In this document: piece by piece, positions 1 through 10,630 of the stretch
Numbering within the stretch: position 1 is the first letter of the stretch
Layout of the letters: each line of letters opens with the position of its first letter
NCBI GenBank assembly: GCA_027563935.2
Contig: CM050447.1
Coordinates: forward strand, 76,927,461 to 76,991,460
Source: Costus lasius
Lineage: Eukaryota > Streptophyta > Magnoliopsida > Zingiberales > Costaceae
DNA: 64,000 nucleotides
Direction: 5' to 3'
Program-made: the position numbers and the translations under genes
The notes under the pieces: generated by a model
The model's database searches: none
Told to the model about the DNA's origin: nothing
Seen by the model: only the letters and a program-made list of their open reading frames with translations

Positions 1-357
1 AGGGAGTATAGTGTCTAAGTAGCTAGGAATGACTAAGTCTATATGTTCAATAAAAACAGGCAAAATAATTTTGTTTTTGGAATGCTGAAGTTCAGTTGGT
101 CCTAAGGGTGGCTTAAGTGTATGTGTGGAAGGACTTAAGAGATAGAATTCTAGGTTCATTGGATATTGGGATAAAGCTTCTATGTCTAGAGGTTGTCCTA
201 AGGGTTGAGTCTTAGGATCTAAATCAATTTCAAAGGGTTCTAAACTTTCCCTACACAAGGTATGGGATCCTCGCTTGAGTTGGTTGAGATCTAAAGATGA
301 ATGATCCTCTATGTCTAAGGGTTCAATCTCTACAGGAAGATCTAAGTCTAAGTTAGG

Positions 358-807
358 CTACTTAGTTTCAAGTTGATATTCTAAGGGTGTACTTAAGGGT
401 GTACTTAGGGATTCTAAGTGTGACTTAGGAGGGTCTAACTCAAGTTGTGTTGCAGGGTCCTCTAGGTCTTGAGTGCCTAATGGGAAACTTAGGTCAAACT
501 TGGGCTCATCTAGTTGCTTAGCTCCTAAGATTATATCAATTATGGTTTCCTTAGGTTGGTTGGGTCCTAAAAGTTGGTTGTACCATAGGGGTTCAAGATA
601 AGGTGTGTTCAACCTAGGGTCAAGAATGAGAGTGTGTGGACCAAGACAAGAGTCATAGCACATCAAGTTTAGTGTTGGGGATTCCAAACAAGGTTCATGG
701 TACACTAAGCTTAAGGTTGGAGTCTTTATGTTAGGTCCATCTATAAGGGTTAGGTCTATCTTAGATTCACTTTCGGGCTCAAGTTGGCTCCTAGGCATAT
801 CATCCAA
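358..807 (-). CDS. Unrecognised 149-residue repetitive ORF inside the retrotransposon remnant
   Basis: I do not recognise this protein. It is rich in Leu, Pro, Asp and Glu and is built from loosely repeated phrases such as PTLSL, PTLNL and HTLILDP, ending in DPPKSHLESLSTPLSTPLEY. There are no zinc fingers, membrane segments or catalytic motifs. The underlying DNA repeats CTAAG and GGTT words, so the ORF may simply reflect a tandem-like sequence without stop codons. It lies downstream of the protease-like fragment on the same strand, where a gypsy element would carry gag-pol spacer or later pol. Probably not a functional gene. Confidence 0.25.
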   Translation of the reverse strand: MDDMPRSQLEPESESKIDLTLIDGPNIKTPTLSLVYHEPCLESPTLNLMCYDSCLGPHTLILDPRLNTPYLEPLWYNQLLGPNQPKETIIDIILGAKQLDEPKFDLSFPLGTQDLEDPATQLELDPPKSHLESLSTPLSTPLEYQLETK

Positions 808-986
808 GGTGAAGGATCCAAATTGAAGTTGGGGCTTGTCTAGAGGGGTCTCTAAAGGTGACTTTGGGTTGGGTTAACTATAAGACAAGTGATCTATAGG
901 TTCCCAAGTATTAGATCTAGACTCATCTAGGGGTATGTTTAGGGGTAGTTGCAAAGGTAGACTTGGCTCTATGATTTGATTAGGCT

Positions 987-1232
987 CTAATGGTTTTGGA
1001 GGTTGTCTACCTTAGGGGTTTTAAGCTTGGATCTTTTGATTCTAACCCTTCGGCCATGGTATTCTATCATGTAGGCACCATATTTCCTATGAAAGTACCC
1101 ATTAACCTTATCTAGCCATGGTTCTCCTAGATGGATATGATAAGTACCTTCTAGGGGTAGGATATCACACCATACTTCTAGTAGGAGACTACTTAACCTA
1201 ATAGGCACACCATACAGTTTCCATCTTCCCAA
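987..1232 (-). pseudogene. Retropepsin C-terminal fragment of a gypsy-like pol
   Basis: The 81-residue reading contains WCDILPLEGTYHIHLGEPWL followed by a Tyr/His-rich stretch. This matches the end of plant Ty3/gypsy aspartic proteases, where a D-x-L-P-L/M motif precedes a strand written as ILLGRPWL, here degraded to IHLGEPWL. The catalytic D-T/S-G triad is not in this fragment. No RT follows. It lies about 120 bp downstream of the gag-like ORF on the same strand. It is a remnant, not a working enzyme. Confidence 0.5.
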
Positions 1233-1354
1233 CTAATGGTGTAAGGGTGTGGGTTAAGCTCAATGGATATGTCAAACTTTTCTATGGCACTAGGGGTTAT
1301 GAAGTTGAAGCCTATGGACTTGTCTATGGCTACTTTGCATATCTTATCTTCAAT

Positions 1355-1546
1355 TTAGGTATAGATGTGAAAAAACTCTTTCTTAAGGGTGATCTTATAT
1401 GTTGGAAGATTCTCTAGGTATTGGCTATAGTATTTGTCTAGAGTTTGGTTCATTGCTTTCATGCCATTGTCTATGGTCTTGAGCATTTCCATTAGTGTGG
1501 TGATTTTAAATTCATTTAAAACATCTTGATTTGTTCTAGTGGCCAT
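1355..1546 (-). pseudogene. Gag N-terminal fragment (short ORF next to the PBS)
   Basis: This 63-residue ORF begins with MATRTNQDVLNEF and a predicted helix (EMLKTIDNGMKAMNQTLDKY), the kind of start seen in many plant gypsy gag proteins. Its ATG at 1546 is about 180 bp downstream of the primer-binding site on the same strand, the normal gag position. It then hits a stop, so only the first part of gag survives. I see no zinc knuckle. Confidence 0.4.
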
Positions 1547-1726
1547 ATTTGGAAAAATGTTTTGTAAGTGAAAATATGAGTGTCCTTAAGGTCTTAATAA
1601 TATACTAGATTGATGAAAACCTTTTGTATCACATAAAAAAGCAAATATTAGATAGGGCCTAAGGTCGTCCTATGGATTTAGAAAATTAGATTTTTGAGGT
1701 CTAAAAGAATCTAAACCTAAGGTCCT

Positions 1727-1738
1727 GCTCTTATACCA
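1727..1738 (-). other. Primer-binding site of the minus-strand LTR element
   Basis: Minus-strand sequence TGGTATAAGAGC is one substitution from TGGTATCAGAGC, the standard plant primer site complementary to initiator tRNA-Met. It stands 2 bp inside the LTR end (TGATGGAAG on the plus strand at 1741). This fixes both the orientation and the LTR boundary. Confidence 0.7.
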
Positions 1739-1740
1739 AT

Positions 1741-2250
1741 TGATGGAAGAAGGTCCATCAACCCAAAATGACTAGCCACTTAAGTGAGATTGCCCTCAAC
1801 TTATATACCCTTGGATCTTTTTTATTCCTACCAATGTGAGACTATTAGGGAGCACATTGCCTACCCCCTTCCGGGCACTTAGCAAGATTCATCCCTGTGA
1901 TATTAGTTGATGGAGGTAAGAACCATGACCCAATGAGGTTTAAATGGAGCATAAGGTCACCCTAGTTCAAGGGCATCCTAAGGCATCACCCACTTGCATT
2001 GCATGCATCACCATATGTTAGTTCCACCCTTAAGAATAACATGCATCATGTAACTTCCAAATATGGTAGGTTTGTGCATTGTAATTCATGCATGCATCCA
2101 CCCTCTAAATATGGAATGTAACTCGTGCATCATGATAGGTTAGCTTATGGCATCTCATTTTGCACTTACAAGTTTTGTAGACAAGTTCAACATGTGATAG
2201 AGCAAGATGGCTATATCACTCCACTATGCAAGCTCCAGAGATGGAATGAT
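1741..2250 (-). repeat. LTR (at least the promoter-distal part) of the minus-strand element
   Basis: The LTR end is fixed at 1741 by the adjacent PBS, with TG on the plus strand corresponding to a terminal CA on the minus strand. A clear TATA box (TATATAAG, plus-strand 1800-1807) lies about 60 bp before the end on the minus strand. The terminal 20 bp form a short palindrome, TGATGGA..TCCATCA. The other LTR boundary could not be placed, so the right coordinate is approximate. The second LTR would lie left of the window. Confidence 0.6.
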
Positions 2251-2259
2251 ATTTCAAAG

Positions 2260-2932
2260 TGAAGATTTGGAATGAAAGAAGTTCATCTCACATTTTCACA
2301 TTTGTTGGCCGCCTATCAAGCCTTAATCAGCTACCTTATCCTCATCTAGGCACTAAGGATCCTCATAAAGAATCAATCAACAATCCCTCAAATCAAGGAA
2401 GACAATCAATGGTGATTTGTGCTCACACTATGGAAGGAAACAAGCCAACCATTCAATCACTCTTCTCCAAATCTCGCCAAGCAAAAGAGAAAAGCTTTCA
2501 ATTGCCCATGAAGCCATTTTCGGTCAAGAAAAGAAGGGAATTTGAATTCCCATAAGAAGTTTTAGTCCAAACCAAATAAGGAAGCCTCATCAAGCCATTC
2601 AAGGAAGAAAATTCAAAATTCAAAGGAAAAGAAGCCATTGCTGTTGAAGGCAAAAAAAAGAGTGAAATTAATTAATTAATTAATTGATTAATCAGTTATT
2701 AATTAATTAAAAAAAATCTATGCCGAATCAGCCACGAAAAAATTTAAAAACTAGTGGAAGCAAAATAAAAAATAAATAATTTTTTACCATTAAAATTTGA
2801 TCATGAAATAGCAATATACAACATATTTGATTTTGTCTAAAAGGTGTATATTTAATTTATTTGGTCAAAATTACAAAACCAGTTGAGAGCCAAAATTGGA
2901 AGAAACGGGAGATGTGAAATTGGATCGTAAAA

Positions 2933-2972
<40 letters not shown>

Positions 2973-3190
2973 GAGAGAAACGTGGCAAGAGAAATCGATG
3001 GTCGCATGCACCAAAATTAGGGGGAGAAAGCTAAAAAAGGATTAAAAGAGGAAATATATGTAAATGAATGTCAAGCAGCTAAAAGTGGCAAGAAAAAATG
3101 AGAAACCTTCAACGTGCGAGTCTACGAGGGGGATAAAAGAATAAATATATATATATTTTTTGAGAAGGTGGCGTGAAGAGAAAATAGCAA
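2260..3190. other. AT-rich repeat-derived DNA with no gene
   Basis: This is A-rich sequence with stacks of TTAATTAAT near 2665-2715 and long A runs. An open frame of 98 codons at 2259-2555 has no recognisable domain and no codon bias that I can see. It is probably LTR U3 or spacer sequence between two retrotransposon remnants. Confidence 0.5.
2933..2970. repeat. (AAT)n microsatellite
   Basis: About twelve uninterrupted AAT units read directly in the sequence. No gene overlaps it. Confidence 0.95.
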
Positions 3191-3199
3191 ATAGAATGA

Positions 3200-3207
3200 T
3201 ATAAAAG
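3200..3207 (+). promoter_or_regulatory. TATA box of a plus-strand LTR-like promoter
   Basis: TATAAAAG followed by a GC-richer stretch is the usual shape of a plant LTR promoter. Downstream lie duplicated leader-like segments and then arrays of tandem repeats, consistent with a very long R/U5 region. No coding region follows within 3.5 kb, so promoter activity is inferred from sequence alone. Confidence 0.4.
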
Positions 3208-3274
3208 GGGATGGAGGCGATTCACTCGGGGAGATAATTGATTCTTTTAGGCTGGAACTGAAGAGGGAAGAGTC

Positions 3275-3475
3275 TATACAGAGGGCTTATTACTCGCTGG
3301 GCGAGAAAAATTTCTTTGCTATTGTGAGATCCGAAGGTCGAAGGTCTTGGCTACAGTTCATCTTAGTTTTTTTTTGCCTAGCAACGCTATACCTGACTGT
3401 ACAGCCGAGGGCTTGTTACTCACTGGGCAAGAAAAATCTCACTCCTATTGTGAGATTTGAAAATTGCTGATCGTC
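3275..3475 (+). repeat. Tandem duplication of about 126 bp downstream of the TATA box
   Basis: The words GAGGGCTTATTACTCGCTGG and CTATTGTGAGATCCGA at 3281-3330 recur, diverged, as GAGGGCTTGTTACTCACTGG and CTATTGTGAGATTTGA from 3407 on. The offset is 126 bp. They sit where a retrotransposon leader would be. Confidence 0.75.
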
Positions 3476-3589
3476 GACCCTCTTCCGCCAATCCATCAGT
3501 CGAAGCTAAAAAAAAAAGACAAACTTCAAACTTCAGCATCTAAAATCCAACCATATGATCGGAACGAAATTTTGCTCCTGCCTCCTCCT

Positions 3590-3830
3590 CGAGTGTGCGC
3601 ACCGCAGAAGGAAGGATCCAGTGATCTGACGGCCAGATCGCCAGAATCGAACGAATTGGCGCCAGCGATGCTGAATGCTTATTCCATCAAATCCAGCCAA
3701 CGGATCGGCTTCAAACTTCCGCCACACCTTGTCCTCGAGTATGCGAACCCACAAACAAAAGGATCCGACGATCTGAGGGTCGGATTGCTAGAATCGCACG
3801 AATTGGCGCCGGTGCTGCTATTCTCGTCAA
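3590..3830 (+). repeat. Tandem duplication of about 146 bp
   Basis: Two copies begin with GAGTGTGCGC (3591) and GAGTATGCGA (3737). They share AAGGATCC, GATCTGA, GAATCG.ACGAATTGGCGCC and GCTGCT words in the same order. The duplication explains the two-fold symmetry of a 157-codon open frame over this region, which I regard as non-coding. Confidence 0.75.
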
Positions 3831-3999
3831 GAGCTTCGATTCGTCGTCGACACTCCACCGGACGCCATCAAATTCCTGCCACGAGTAGCCCTCAGCACAG
3901 AGAAGCCATAGCCAGAGCTGATTGTCCAGGGAAGTAGTGAGCAGCCGGCGACGACGAACCCTAGTTTCGTCCGCCTCTGCCATCGACGAAAGAGACGTA

Positions 4000-4390
4000 T
4001 TTTTAATCAACGGCCTAAATTCACCCAATTAAATCAATGGTTGAGATCTAAACTAGATCAACGGTTCAGATTATATCACTCTTAATTGAATGGATGAGAT
4101 CATTTCAATCTAATAAATCGAATCCAACGGCTGGAATTCGTTCACTTAAAATCGACGGTCCAGATCTACATCAGAACCAACGAACCAGATTAATTCAAGT
4201 TTAATCGAACGGTTCGGATCAATTCAACTTAATTTTGAAATCGAATGGATCAGATTAAATCAAATGTTAATCGGACAGTCCACATTTAAATCAAATCGAC
4301 GGTCCCGATTCAAATCAGATTAATGGTCCAGATTCAGCTTAAATCAATGGTTCAGATCTAAATATAAAACAAATGAACGGCTGAGAATGA
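4000..4390 (+). repeat. Short degenerate repeats (about 25-40 bp) with the core CGGTTCAGATC/CGGTCCAGAT
   Basis: Phrases such as ATCAACGGTTCAGATT, ATCGACGGTCCAGATC, AATCGAACGGTTCGGATC and TTAATGGTCCAGATTC follow each other about every 30-40 bp. This is an old, strongly diverged tandem array. There are no ORFs. Confidence 0.65.
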
Positions 4391-5440
4391 TCAGAGCATA
4401 TTTCCATCAATTGGTTGACTTTCGACATATTAATTCCTACTATATTGAACCCGATCTCTCCAATTATGATTTCGGATCTTTGATCTGAAACTTGAATTGA
4501 AATGGATCTGCAAATCTAAATGAACAGTCAAGATAAATTTGATCTAAATATGAAATCAATGGCTGGAGATGATTTGAGCATATCTAAGTCGTCAATGGCT
4601 GGAGATGATTTGAGCATATCTAAGTCGATCGAATGACGTTTGATATGATCAAGGAGTCGATCCCTATCAAATCTAATATGCTCTTCTCAAATATGATCTC
4701 TGATCTTTGATCCGAAACTCGAATCGATGCATATTTGCGAAGCCAAATGAACAGTCATGATCTAAATATGGAATCAATGGCCGAAATTGATTTGATTATA
4801 TCTAGGTCAATCGGTTGACATTCGACATGATCAACGAGTTGATCCCTATTAAATAGGACTTGATCTTTCCAGATGTGCTATCAGATCTTCGATCTGAAAC
4901 TTGAATTGAAGCAGATATGCTAATTTGGATAAATAGTCATGATGAGTTTAATGAAGTCAACGGTTAATATTGATTTGCACAAATTTTAGCCATTCGGATG
5001 GCTTTCAAAGTAATCCAAATATTGATCCCTACAAATTCGGATCAGATCTTTCCAGATCCACCTTTAGAATTTTGATCAAAAATCTGGATCAAAACAGATC
5101 AACAAATCAATCTTTCAACGGCTGTAATTAATTCTTCTGAATCTCGGCCAATCAGATGACATCCAAAGTGATTTGAGCATTGATCCCTACAAATTTGGAT
5201 CAGATCTTTCTAGATCCACTCTCGGATTTTCGATCAGAGATCTGGATCAAAGCAGATGTACAAATCAAATATTCAGCGGTTGAAATTAATTCTCCTGAAT
5301 CTCAGCTAATTAGATGACTCTCAAAATGATCCGAACACTGATCCTTATCAAATTGAGTCAGATCTTTCTGAATTTGATCTCAGATTTTTGATCAGAAACC
5401 CAGATCTAAGTAGATTTACAAATTAGTTATCAAATTTTGA
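4375..5440 (+). repeat. About six diverged tandem units of 155-205 bp
   Basis: Each unit runs in the order: a .AA(C/T)GGCTG start, GATTTGAGCATAT, a GATGACNTTC.A block, GATCCCTA, AGATCTTTC or similar, then GATC.GAAACTTG..T near the end. Units begin near 4375, 4570, 4770, 4960, 5115 and 5270. The middle units also contain a duplicated sub-block (4565-4625). This is satellite-like structure inside a presumed long LTR. Confidence 0.75.
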
Positions 5441-5679
5441 AAGCTTGGCCCCTCGGCCCATTCATCCAAACTTTGAACATTTAGCCCCATAGCTCGTTCA
5501 CTCAACCCATGCACTCAACAAACATGGTCATGGATGATAAATGCCTGATGTGTATTGTTAATAACGTTGTTTGGGAGGTGTATATATCGATGCTTCGTAT
5601 TAGGGCGTAGTTCCTCAACGTTGTTACAACACAACTCATATTTTTCTCCATGACTTATGATAAATGAGGATATTTTCCA

Positions 5680-6390
5680 AATTATCCAACACGCTGTAAG
5701 GCCGGATAATTTTCATAAATTAAATATCCAATACGCCGCAAGGCCGGATATTTTCCAAATTATCCAACACGCCACAAGGCCGGGTAATTTTTCTAAATCA
5801 AATATCTAATACGCCGCAAGGCCGGATATTTTCCAAATTACCCAACAAGCTACAAGGCCGGGTAATTTCTCAAATCAAATATCCAACATGCCGCGAGGCT
5901 GGATATTTTCCAAATTATCCAACACACCACAAGGCCGGGTAATTTTTCATATCAAATATCCAACACGCCGCAAGGCCGGATATTTTCCAAATTATCCAAC
6001 ACGCTGTAAGGCCGGGTAATTTTTTCATATCAGATATCCAACATGCCGCAAGGCCAGATATTTTTCCAAATTATCCAACACGCCGTAAGGCCGAATAATT
6101 TTCCAAACCAAATTATCCAACAACTCGCAAGACCGGATAATTTTCCAAACCAAATTGTCCAACAAGTCGCAAGACTGGATAATTTTCCAACAAATCGCAT
6201 GACCGGATAATTTTCCAAATCAAATTATCCAACAAGTCGCAAGCCCGGAAAATTTTTCAAATCAAATTATCCAACAAGTCGCAAGCCCAGGTAATTTCCC
6301 AAATCAAATTATCCAATAAGTCACAAGACCGGGTAATTTCTCAAATTGAATATCCAACAAACCGCTGAGGCCAGATATTTCTCGAATGCT
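5680..6390 (+). repeat. Minisatellite of about 45 bp (ATCCAACACGCCGCAAGGCC core)
   Basis: About fifteen units alternate between AAATTATCCAACACGCC.. and AAATATCCAACACGCCGC.., each followed by CAAGGCCGG and ATAATTTTCC or ATATTTTCC. Drift increases towards the right, where the core becomes CAAGTCGCAAGACCGG. It is regular in length but imperfect in sequence, so it is neither a CRISPR array nor coding. Confidence 0.9.
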
Positions 6391-6660
6391 CACAAGTTAT
6401 CAAGACTGAGCACATGTCGAGTTCAAATGTTCACAAGTCGTTAAGATCGAGAACATGCCGAATTCAAAGGCTCACAAGTCATCAAGACCGAGCACATGTT
6501 GAATTCAAATACTCATAAGACGTCAAGACCGAGCACATCTCGATTTCAAATACTCACAAGTCGTCAAGACCGAGCACATCTCAAATTGAATATCTAACAA
6601 GCCTTTGAGAGCACATCTCAAATTGAATATCTAACAAGCCTTTGAGGCCAAATATTTCCT
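6390..6660 (+). repeat. Second minisatellite of about 57 bp (CTCACAAGTCGTCAAGACCG core)
   Basis: Four to five copies of CTCACAAGTC.TCAAGACCGAGCACAT followed by TCGAATTCAAATA directly follow the preceding array and share its CAAG.C.G framework, so the two arrays may have a common origin. A short duplicated TCTCAAATTGAATATCTAACA closes the array near 6580-6640. Confidence 0.8.
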
Positions 6661-7090
6661 TAGACACCAATCACCGACGTTGGCGAAGACTTTTCTCTTT
6701 TGTCATTTTCTTTTTGAATTTAATTGTGTATCTTCATTATAATGTATAATAAATCATACTATTCAGCCATTTTATTTTATTTCATAATATAGATATCTCA
6801 ATCAAAGGTGCCCTGATTTTCAAGGGTAATTAACAATGAATGCTTGCGTTCATTGGAAGCCAGAACCCATTAAAATAAAAAAAATCTTATTTTTATAAGG
6901 TGAATTTGGAAATGTCAAATTATATTTTTAAATGACCAAAAATGACCCCACAATTGCCACCTTAAGCATTAAATAGTTTTTCTTTTCTCCATGTAAATGT
7001 TGAGGAATGTCTCAACCTTGTCTACAAAATATTGTATCCACATAACATGGCATAATTATTAGATGATGAATAAAATTGTTTAGTTTCCTA
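6660..7090. other. Unique-looking AT-rich segment without features
   Basis: I see no ORF, repeat or recognisable element here. It may be the end of the long LTR plus flanking DNA. Confidence 0.4.
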
Positions 7091-8433
7091 GCTAATCTTG
7101 GGTGCTTGTGTCTCCCCTCTCCCTCTACTCTTCTCCCTTGGGTGCTTGTGTTCTTCTTCTCCTCCTCTCAAGGGCCAAGGTTCCCTTCACTAACCTTCTT
7201 ATAGCTTTTCTCTTGAGGAGCAAGAGATTTATCCCTATCTTCTACATAATGGGACAAGTTCATCTTCTTCAACCATTGGTGGTGCATCCTTATCAACCTC
7301 TTCATCAACTCTTGGCACAAGGATGTTCAACCCCTCTCCAAGGATCTACATCACCAAGAGAACCCTAAGAAGTATCTTCAATAAACCCATACCTTGTGTA
7401 GGTGACGCAGCAGATGAATAGGAGGGTTCCTTAAAGCAATACTCTACGGTGGGGGAACTATGATGCGGAAATCCGGGAGAGGGTCTTGAGACGAGGGAAG
7501 AGAAAGCGTGTGCGATCGGTGAAAATCCACGGAGAAAACCGATGGGAATAGCACGAGATGTAACTTGAGCAACACTCGGAGCGACAAGAAACCACGGATC
7601 GAAACTTCTAACGGAAAATACTCACCTCGATCACGAAGTCAATGTTTGTTTTGCAAGCACACGCGCACACCCTTCACAATTCTCTGGCAACCCACCAAGC
7701 TTACTCATCCAAGACACAACGCAGCAAGAGGAACATGCAAAGGACCCGGCGCCCAAGCGGGGTTCGTCGGGTGTTTTGATTGAAAGCTGAAAAGGAGCGT
7801 ACAAAGAGGAGTTGAGGGAACTCTAGGCGAGCTCCTCGGAGTTTTGCTGGACCTAAGGCCTTGCAAGGGAAGGCGCAAACTACAACAAGAACTAAGAAAC
7901 ACACAGCCCTTCAACCCCTCTTTTATGGATCAAGAGGGGGGAGAGAGGGTCACAAGCTAAACATGTGAGGTAGTTGGAGAAGCCAACCCCCTAAAACAAA
8001 CTAAAGTAGGGTCAAGATGCCCCCTAACTACTAAAAAGTAAAACAAACTAGCAACTATTCCCTGGGAGATTCCTTCATGCAAGGGGTGTGAGGCGTCGAG
8101 TGAAAGAGTCATCCATGTGGTCGCTGTCCGGACCCACGTGGTGCTACACCATCTCCGAGCAAGCCGCCACGAAGCAGCAGAACTTGCTAATGGTGGGCTG
8201 ATTCTGGATGTTGTTGGCGGTGTCGTGTGCTGAGTTGACGACCCGGTTGTTGTAGCGGTCAGTGGGCTGGTCACGATCGGTGGTCGAGTCTCGAAGTGGC
8301 CCCCGAGTGAGGGGTAGCGGGGGAAGCGGATGAAGGGATGTCGTGGAAGCAGGAGAAGTCACATTGCCGGAGTGGATGGGGCATGTCATGGCTGTCAAAG
8401 GGCTCATCACTCCCACAAAACGGTCTGAAGGGT
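7090..8433 (-). repeat. Left part of a minus-strand LTR-type element, host of the two Copia insertions
   Basis: On the minus strand a TATA-like ATAAAAGAGGGG (plus 7915-7926) is followed by a transcribed-looking leader. Upstream of it, sequence continues across the solo LTR (removing 8439-10128) into 10129-10630, and across the Copia element into 19712-20750, which ends with TGTTGGTGTTTATGCCC read on the minus strand. The left boundary is unclear (about 6,850-7,450). At its far left is a 42-bp tandem duplication of TTGGGTGCTTGTGT (7098 and 7140). Several ORFs of 60-105 codons here lack any domain. Confidence 0.5.
7920..7926 (-). promoter_or_regulatory. TATA-like box of the minus-strand host LTR
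   Basis: Minus-strand ATAAAAG sits in CCATAAAAGAGGGGTTGAAG, a standard LTR promoter context, preceded by a pyrimidine-rich tract. No experimental support is possible from sequence. Confidence 0.4.
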
Positions 8434-8438
8434 GCGAG
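8434..8438. other. Target-site duplication GCGAG (left copy) of the solo LTR
   Basis: GCGAG at 8434-8438 and again at 10124-10128 flank a TG..CA segment exactly, proving an integrase-mediated insertion. Confidence 0.95.
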
Positions 8439-10123
8439 TGTTGGGGTATGCCCTTAAGGCTAATGTTTGAGGCCTTGGGTTGTTATCAGTATCATGTATA
8501 AACTCTATGTTTATAAAGGCAATGGTTGTTATTCAGGTTGTTACATTATCTGCTGCAATATGTATACTTCTGAATAATGTCTCAATGGTGTTTAGCTTGG
8601 CTGACATGCAGTTTTGTCCTTAGTCGAGATATCTTGGTGAACATGAGACAGCCTTGATATGATTGAGACTAATATGTGTTCTAATCTTATAGGATGCTTC
8701 GAGCATGGAATAAGATGTAGACTCATGGGTACATTGGATGTACTGGACAGACCCTACTTAGGATATTCGATTGCTTGTCACAATGTGAATAATCCTTGTA
8801 TGCAAACAAGTGGCATATTTCCTCTGACTTGAGATCACTTGTGTTTCTAAATGATGATTGGCATTGTTTTGAGGTAGTTCAATATCATTTGAAACATAAT
8901 GGTTATAGACTATCTTGGATAATGAGCATGAGTCATGTTTGGGCACTAGTGATAGATATAGGATTGCCGTCTCCTTGTTGGAGTGTGATGTTCTGAAGGG
9001 GCCCCCTGGATGAGATGGTTGAGAAAGTGTATGGCCATACCCAGATGACTATGTTCATCTGATCTAACCACTCTCATCATATTGGAATTACAGGCTTGAC
9101 ACGCTTGTCCAATAAGAACATCCAGTGGCAAAGGAAACACATATGTCAAGTGACTTGGGTTCACACTTGTGCTGTGGTTTGGGTGTAGTCTTGGAAGACT
9201 CTTTCCTTTATATCGGGAGACAGTGATGTGTTGCTAGATACCCCTCACTGTTCGTGATAACGTAAGTTATCGTTACCCGACATTTAAAGGAAACCCTTAG
9301 GGTCGCACAATTTGATGATATGGCTTACTTAAGTCAGATCGTGTGGACTGAATTATTTTGGTTCAGTTTAAAGGGATTTAAACTCTGATTGTAAGTGAGA
9401 TCTGGTCTGATCATGTTTGATTGATTAGGGCTTGAGATTGGTAAGCTTCGATCGAGAGAATTGATGCTAGATCGGTGAGATCAAGAGCATCAAGAGATGA
9501 ATGGTTAGATCTTGAGCCTTATGGTTTAATTTCATCTAGACCAATGCTTGGTTTAATTTGGTCTTTGAACTAAATGAAAATGAACCGGTTCACTTAGTGT
9601 GAGCGCATGGTTCAAGTCAAGGGAGAAAGTTGCGATTGGGGTAAACGCATCTTGCGTTGAAGTAGTGGCTTGCTATTTTTGGAAGTTATGTTTTCCAAAA
9701 TAGCGTGGACGCCTCACGTTCGAAGTGGTCACGCCCTATTCTCGCCTCTTCACCTCTTGTCGCCTCTCCTCTCTCGGGTAGAGAGTCTTCACGCCTTGGA
9801 GAGAGTTTGGCCAAGCAAAGAGGTCATCTCAATTCCCTTGACGCGATCAGGAAACTTGGAGATCCTTGCTAGCACAAGGAACGACAAGGAGTAGTCAACT
9901 CTCATCTTGTGTGCGCACATTTTGGAGGAGAACCATTTCGTTCTCTCTGCTTCCAAGTCGCCATCCAGGCAAGGGCAATGGTATGAATCTTTTCGATCTA
10001 TACAAGTATTTACAAGTTGATCATTTGACATGCTATTGATCCTTTAGAAACCCTAGCTTCCGCTCAATGCAAAACCTCTGATATGCGCCTATTAGGGTTT
10101 TGCCCCCTTTAATGGAACTTTCA
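8439..10123 (+). mobile_element. Solo LTR of the same Copia family as the full element at 10636
   Basis: The segment begins TGTTGGGGTATGCCC and ends CTTTCA. It is flanked by a perfect 5-bp duplication and aligns over its whole length with the LTRs at 10636-12297 and 18048-19706. It is 1,685 bp long. It has more differences from those two LTRs than they have from each other, including a different 3' tail (CCCCCTTTAATGGAACTTTCA instead of a long C run). It is therefore an older insertion, or from another subfamily, that lost its body by LTR-LTR recombination. Confidence 0.95.
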
Positions 10124-10128
10124 GCGAG

Positions 10129-10630
10129 GACCGCTGAGAACGTCAAACAGGGTGGAAAACCACCGTCTTTGGCTTTCTGAGGCTGAACACGGCCTGGCCG
10201 TGTTCACCTTCACGGCCGTGTTCTGTGTCTGATTCCTGCGCTGAGGTGAACAAGGCTGGTGTCATGGCCGTGTTTGGGGTCTGCGAGCTCGTCACGGCCT
10301 GGCCATGTTCCGCGTCACGGCCGTGTTTGCTGGGGCCGAAATCCACAGAATGTTGTGCTGATTTCACGGCGTTGCCGTAACCTGGAATACGGGCCGTAAT
10401 CTTGTTCATGGCTTGGCCGTGTTCCGCGTCACGGTCGTGTTCGCTGGGGCCGAAATCCACATAATGTTGCACTGATTTCACGGCGATGCCGTAACCTGGA
10501 ATATGAGCCGTAATCTTGTTCACGGCTTGGCCGTGTTTTCCGTCACGGCCGTGATTGCTTGAGCCGAAAGTTGCTGAGCCCGACACGGCGGGTGCCACGG
10601 CCGTGTCGCAGGCCGTGTTTTCGTTTGCGT
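10129..10630 (-). repeat. Host-LTR segment with three 117-bp CACGGCCGTG-rich tandem repeats
   Basis: Read on the minus strand, units contain ACACGGCCGTGACGCGGAAC, ACGGCCAAGCCGTGAACAAG, ATTCCAGGTTACGGCA and GTGGATTTCGGCCCCAGC in the same order. About three units are seen, with a period near 117 bp. The minus-strand reading is open to a stop at 10143 and encodes repeated HGRD and EHGQAV words. The array lies between the solo LTR and the full Copia element, and its sequence resumes at 19712. Confidence 0.8.

Larger units (their letters stand above)
1..1740 (-). mobile_element. Internal region of a decayed gypsy-like LTR retrotransposon (gag/protease scraps)
   Basis: Read on the minus strand, this stretch starts beside a primer-binding site, passes through a leader of about 180 bp, then a short gag-like ORF and a retropepsin-like fragment, and runs off the left edge. 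No reverse transcriptase is visible, so the element is either non-autonomous or continues outside the window. The segment 1-980 is full of short CCTAAG/CTAAGT words and has only one open stretch (358-807). That suggests a repetitive, weakly constrained spacer rather than a gene. The order PBS, gag, protease on one strand is what an LTR element predicts. The family assignment is an inference. Confidence 0.65.

Noticed and set aside
3464..3937. 157-codon plus-strand frame with a two-fold internal repeat
   Set aside because: The symmetry is explained by a 146-bp DNA duplication, an overlapping frame is open on the other strand, and there is no domain. Treated as part of an LTR.
5680..6390. Regular array that resembles a CRISPR
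   Set aside because: There are no unique spacers of constant length, the units drift in sequence, and the context is plant LTR DNA. It is a minisatellite.
7701..8416. Several overlapping minus-strand ORFs of 67-105 codons
   Set aside because: They overlap each other in different frames, have no domain, and lie in LTR leader/U3 sequence.
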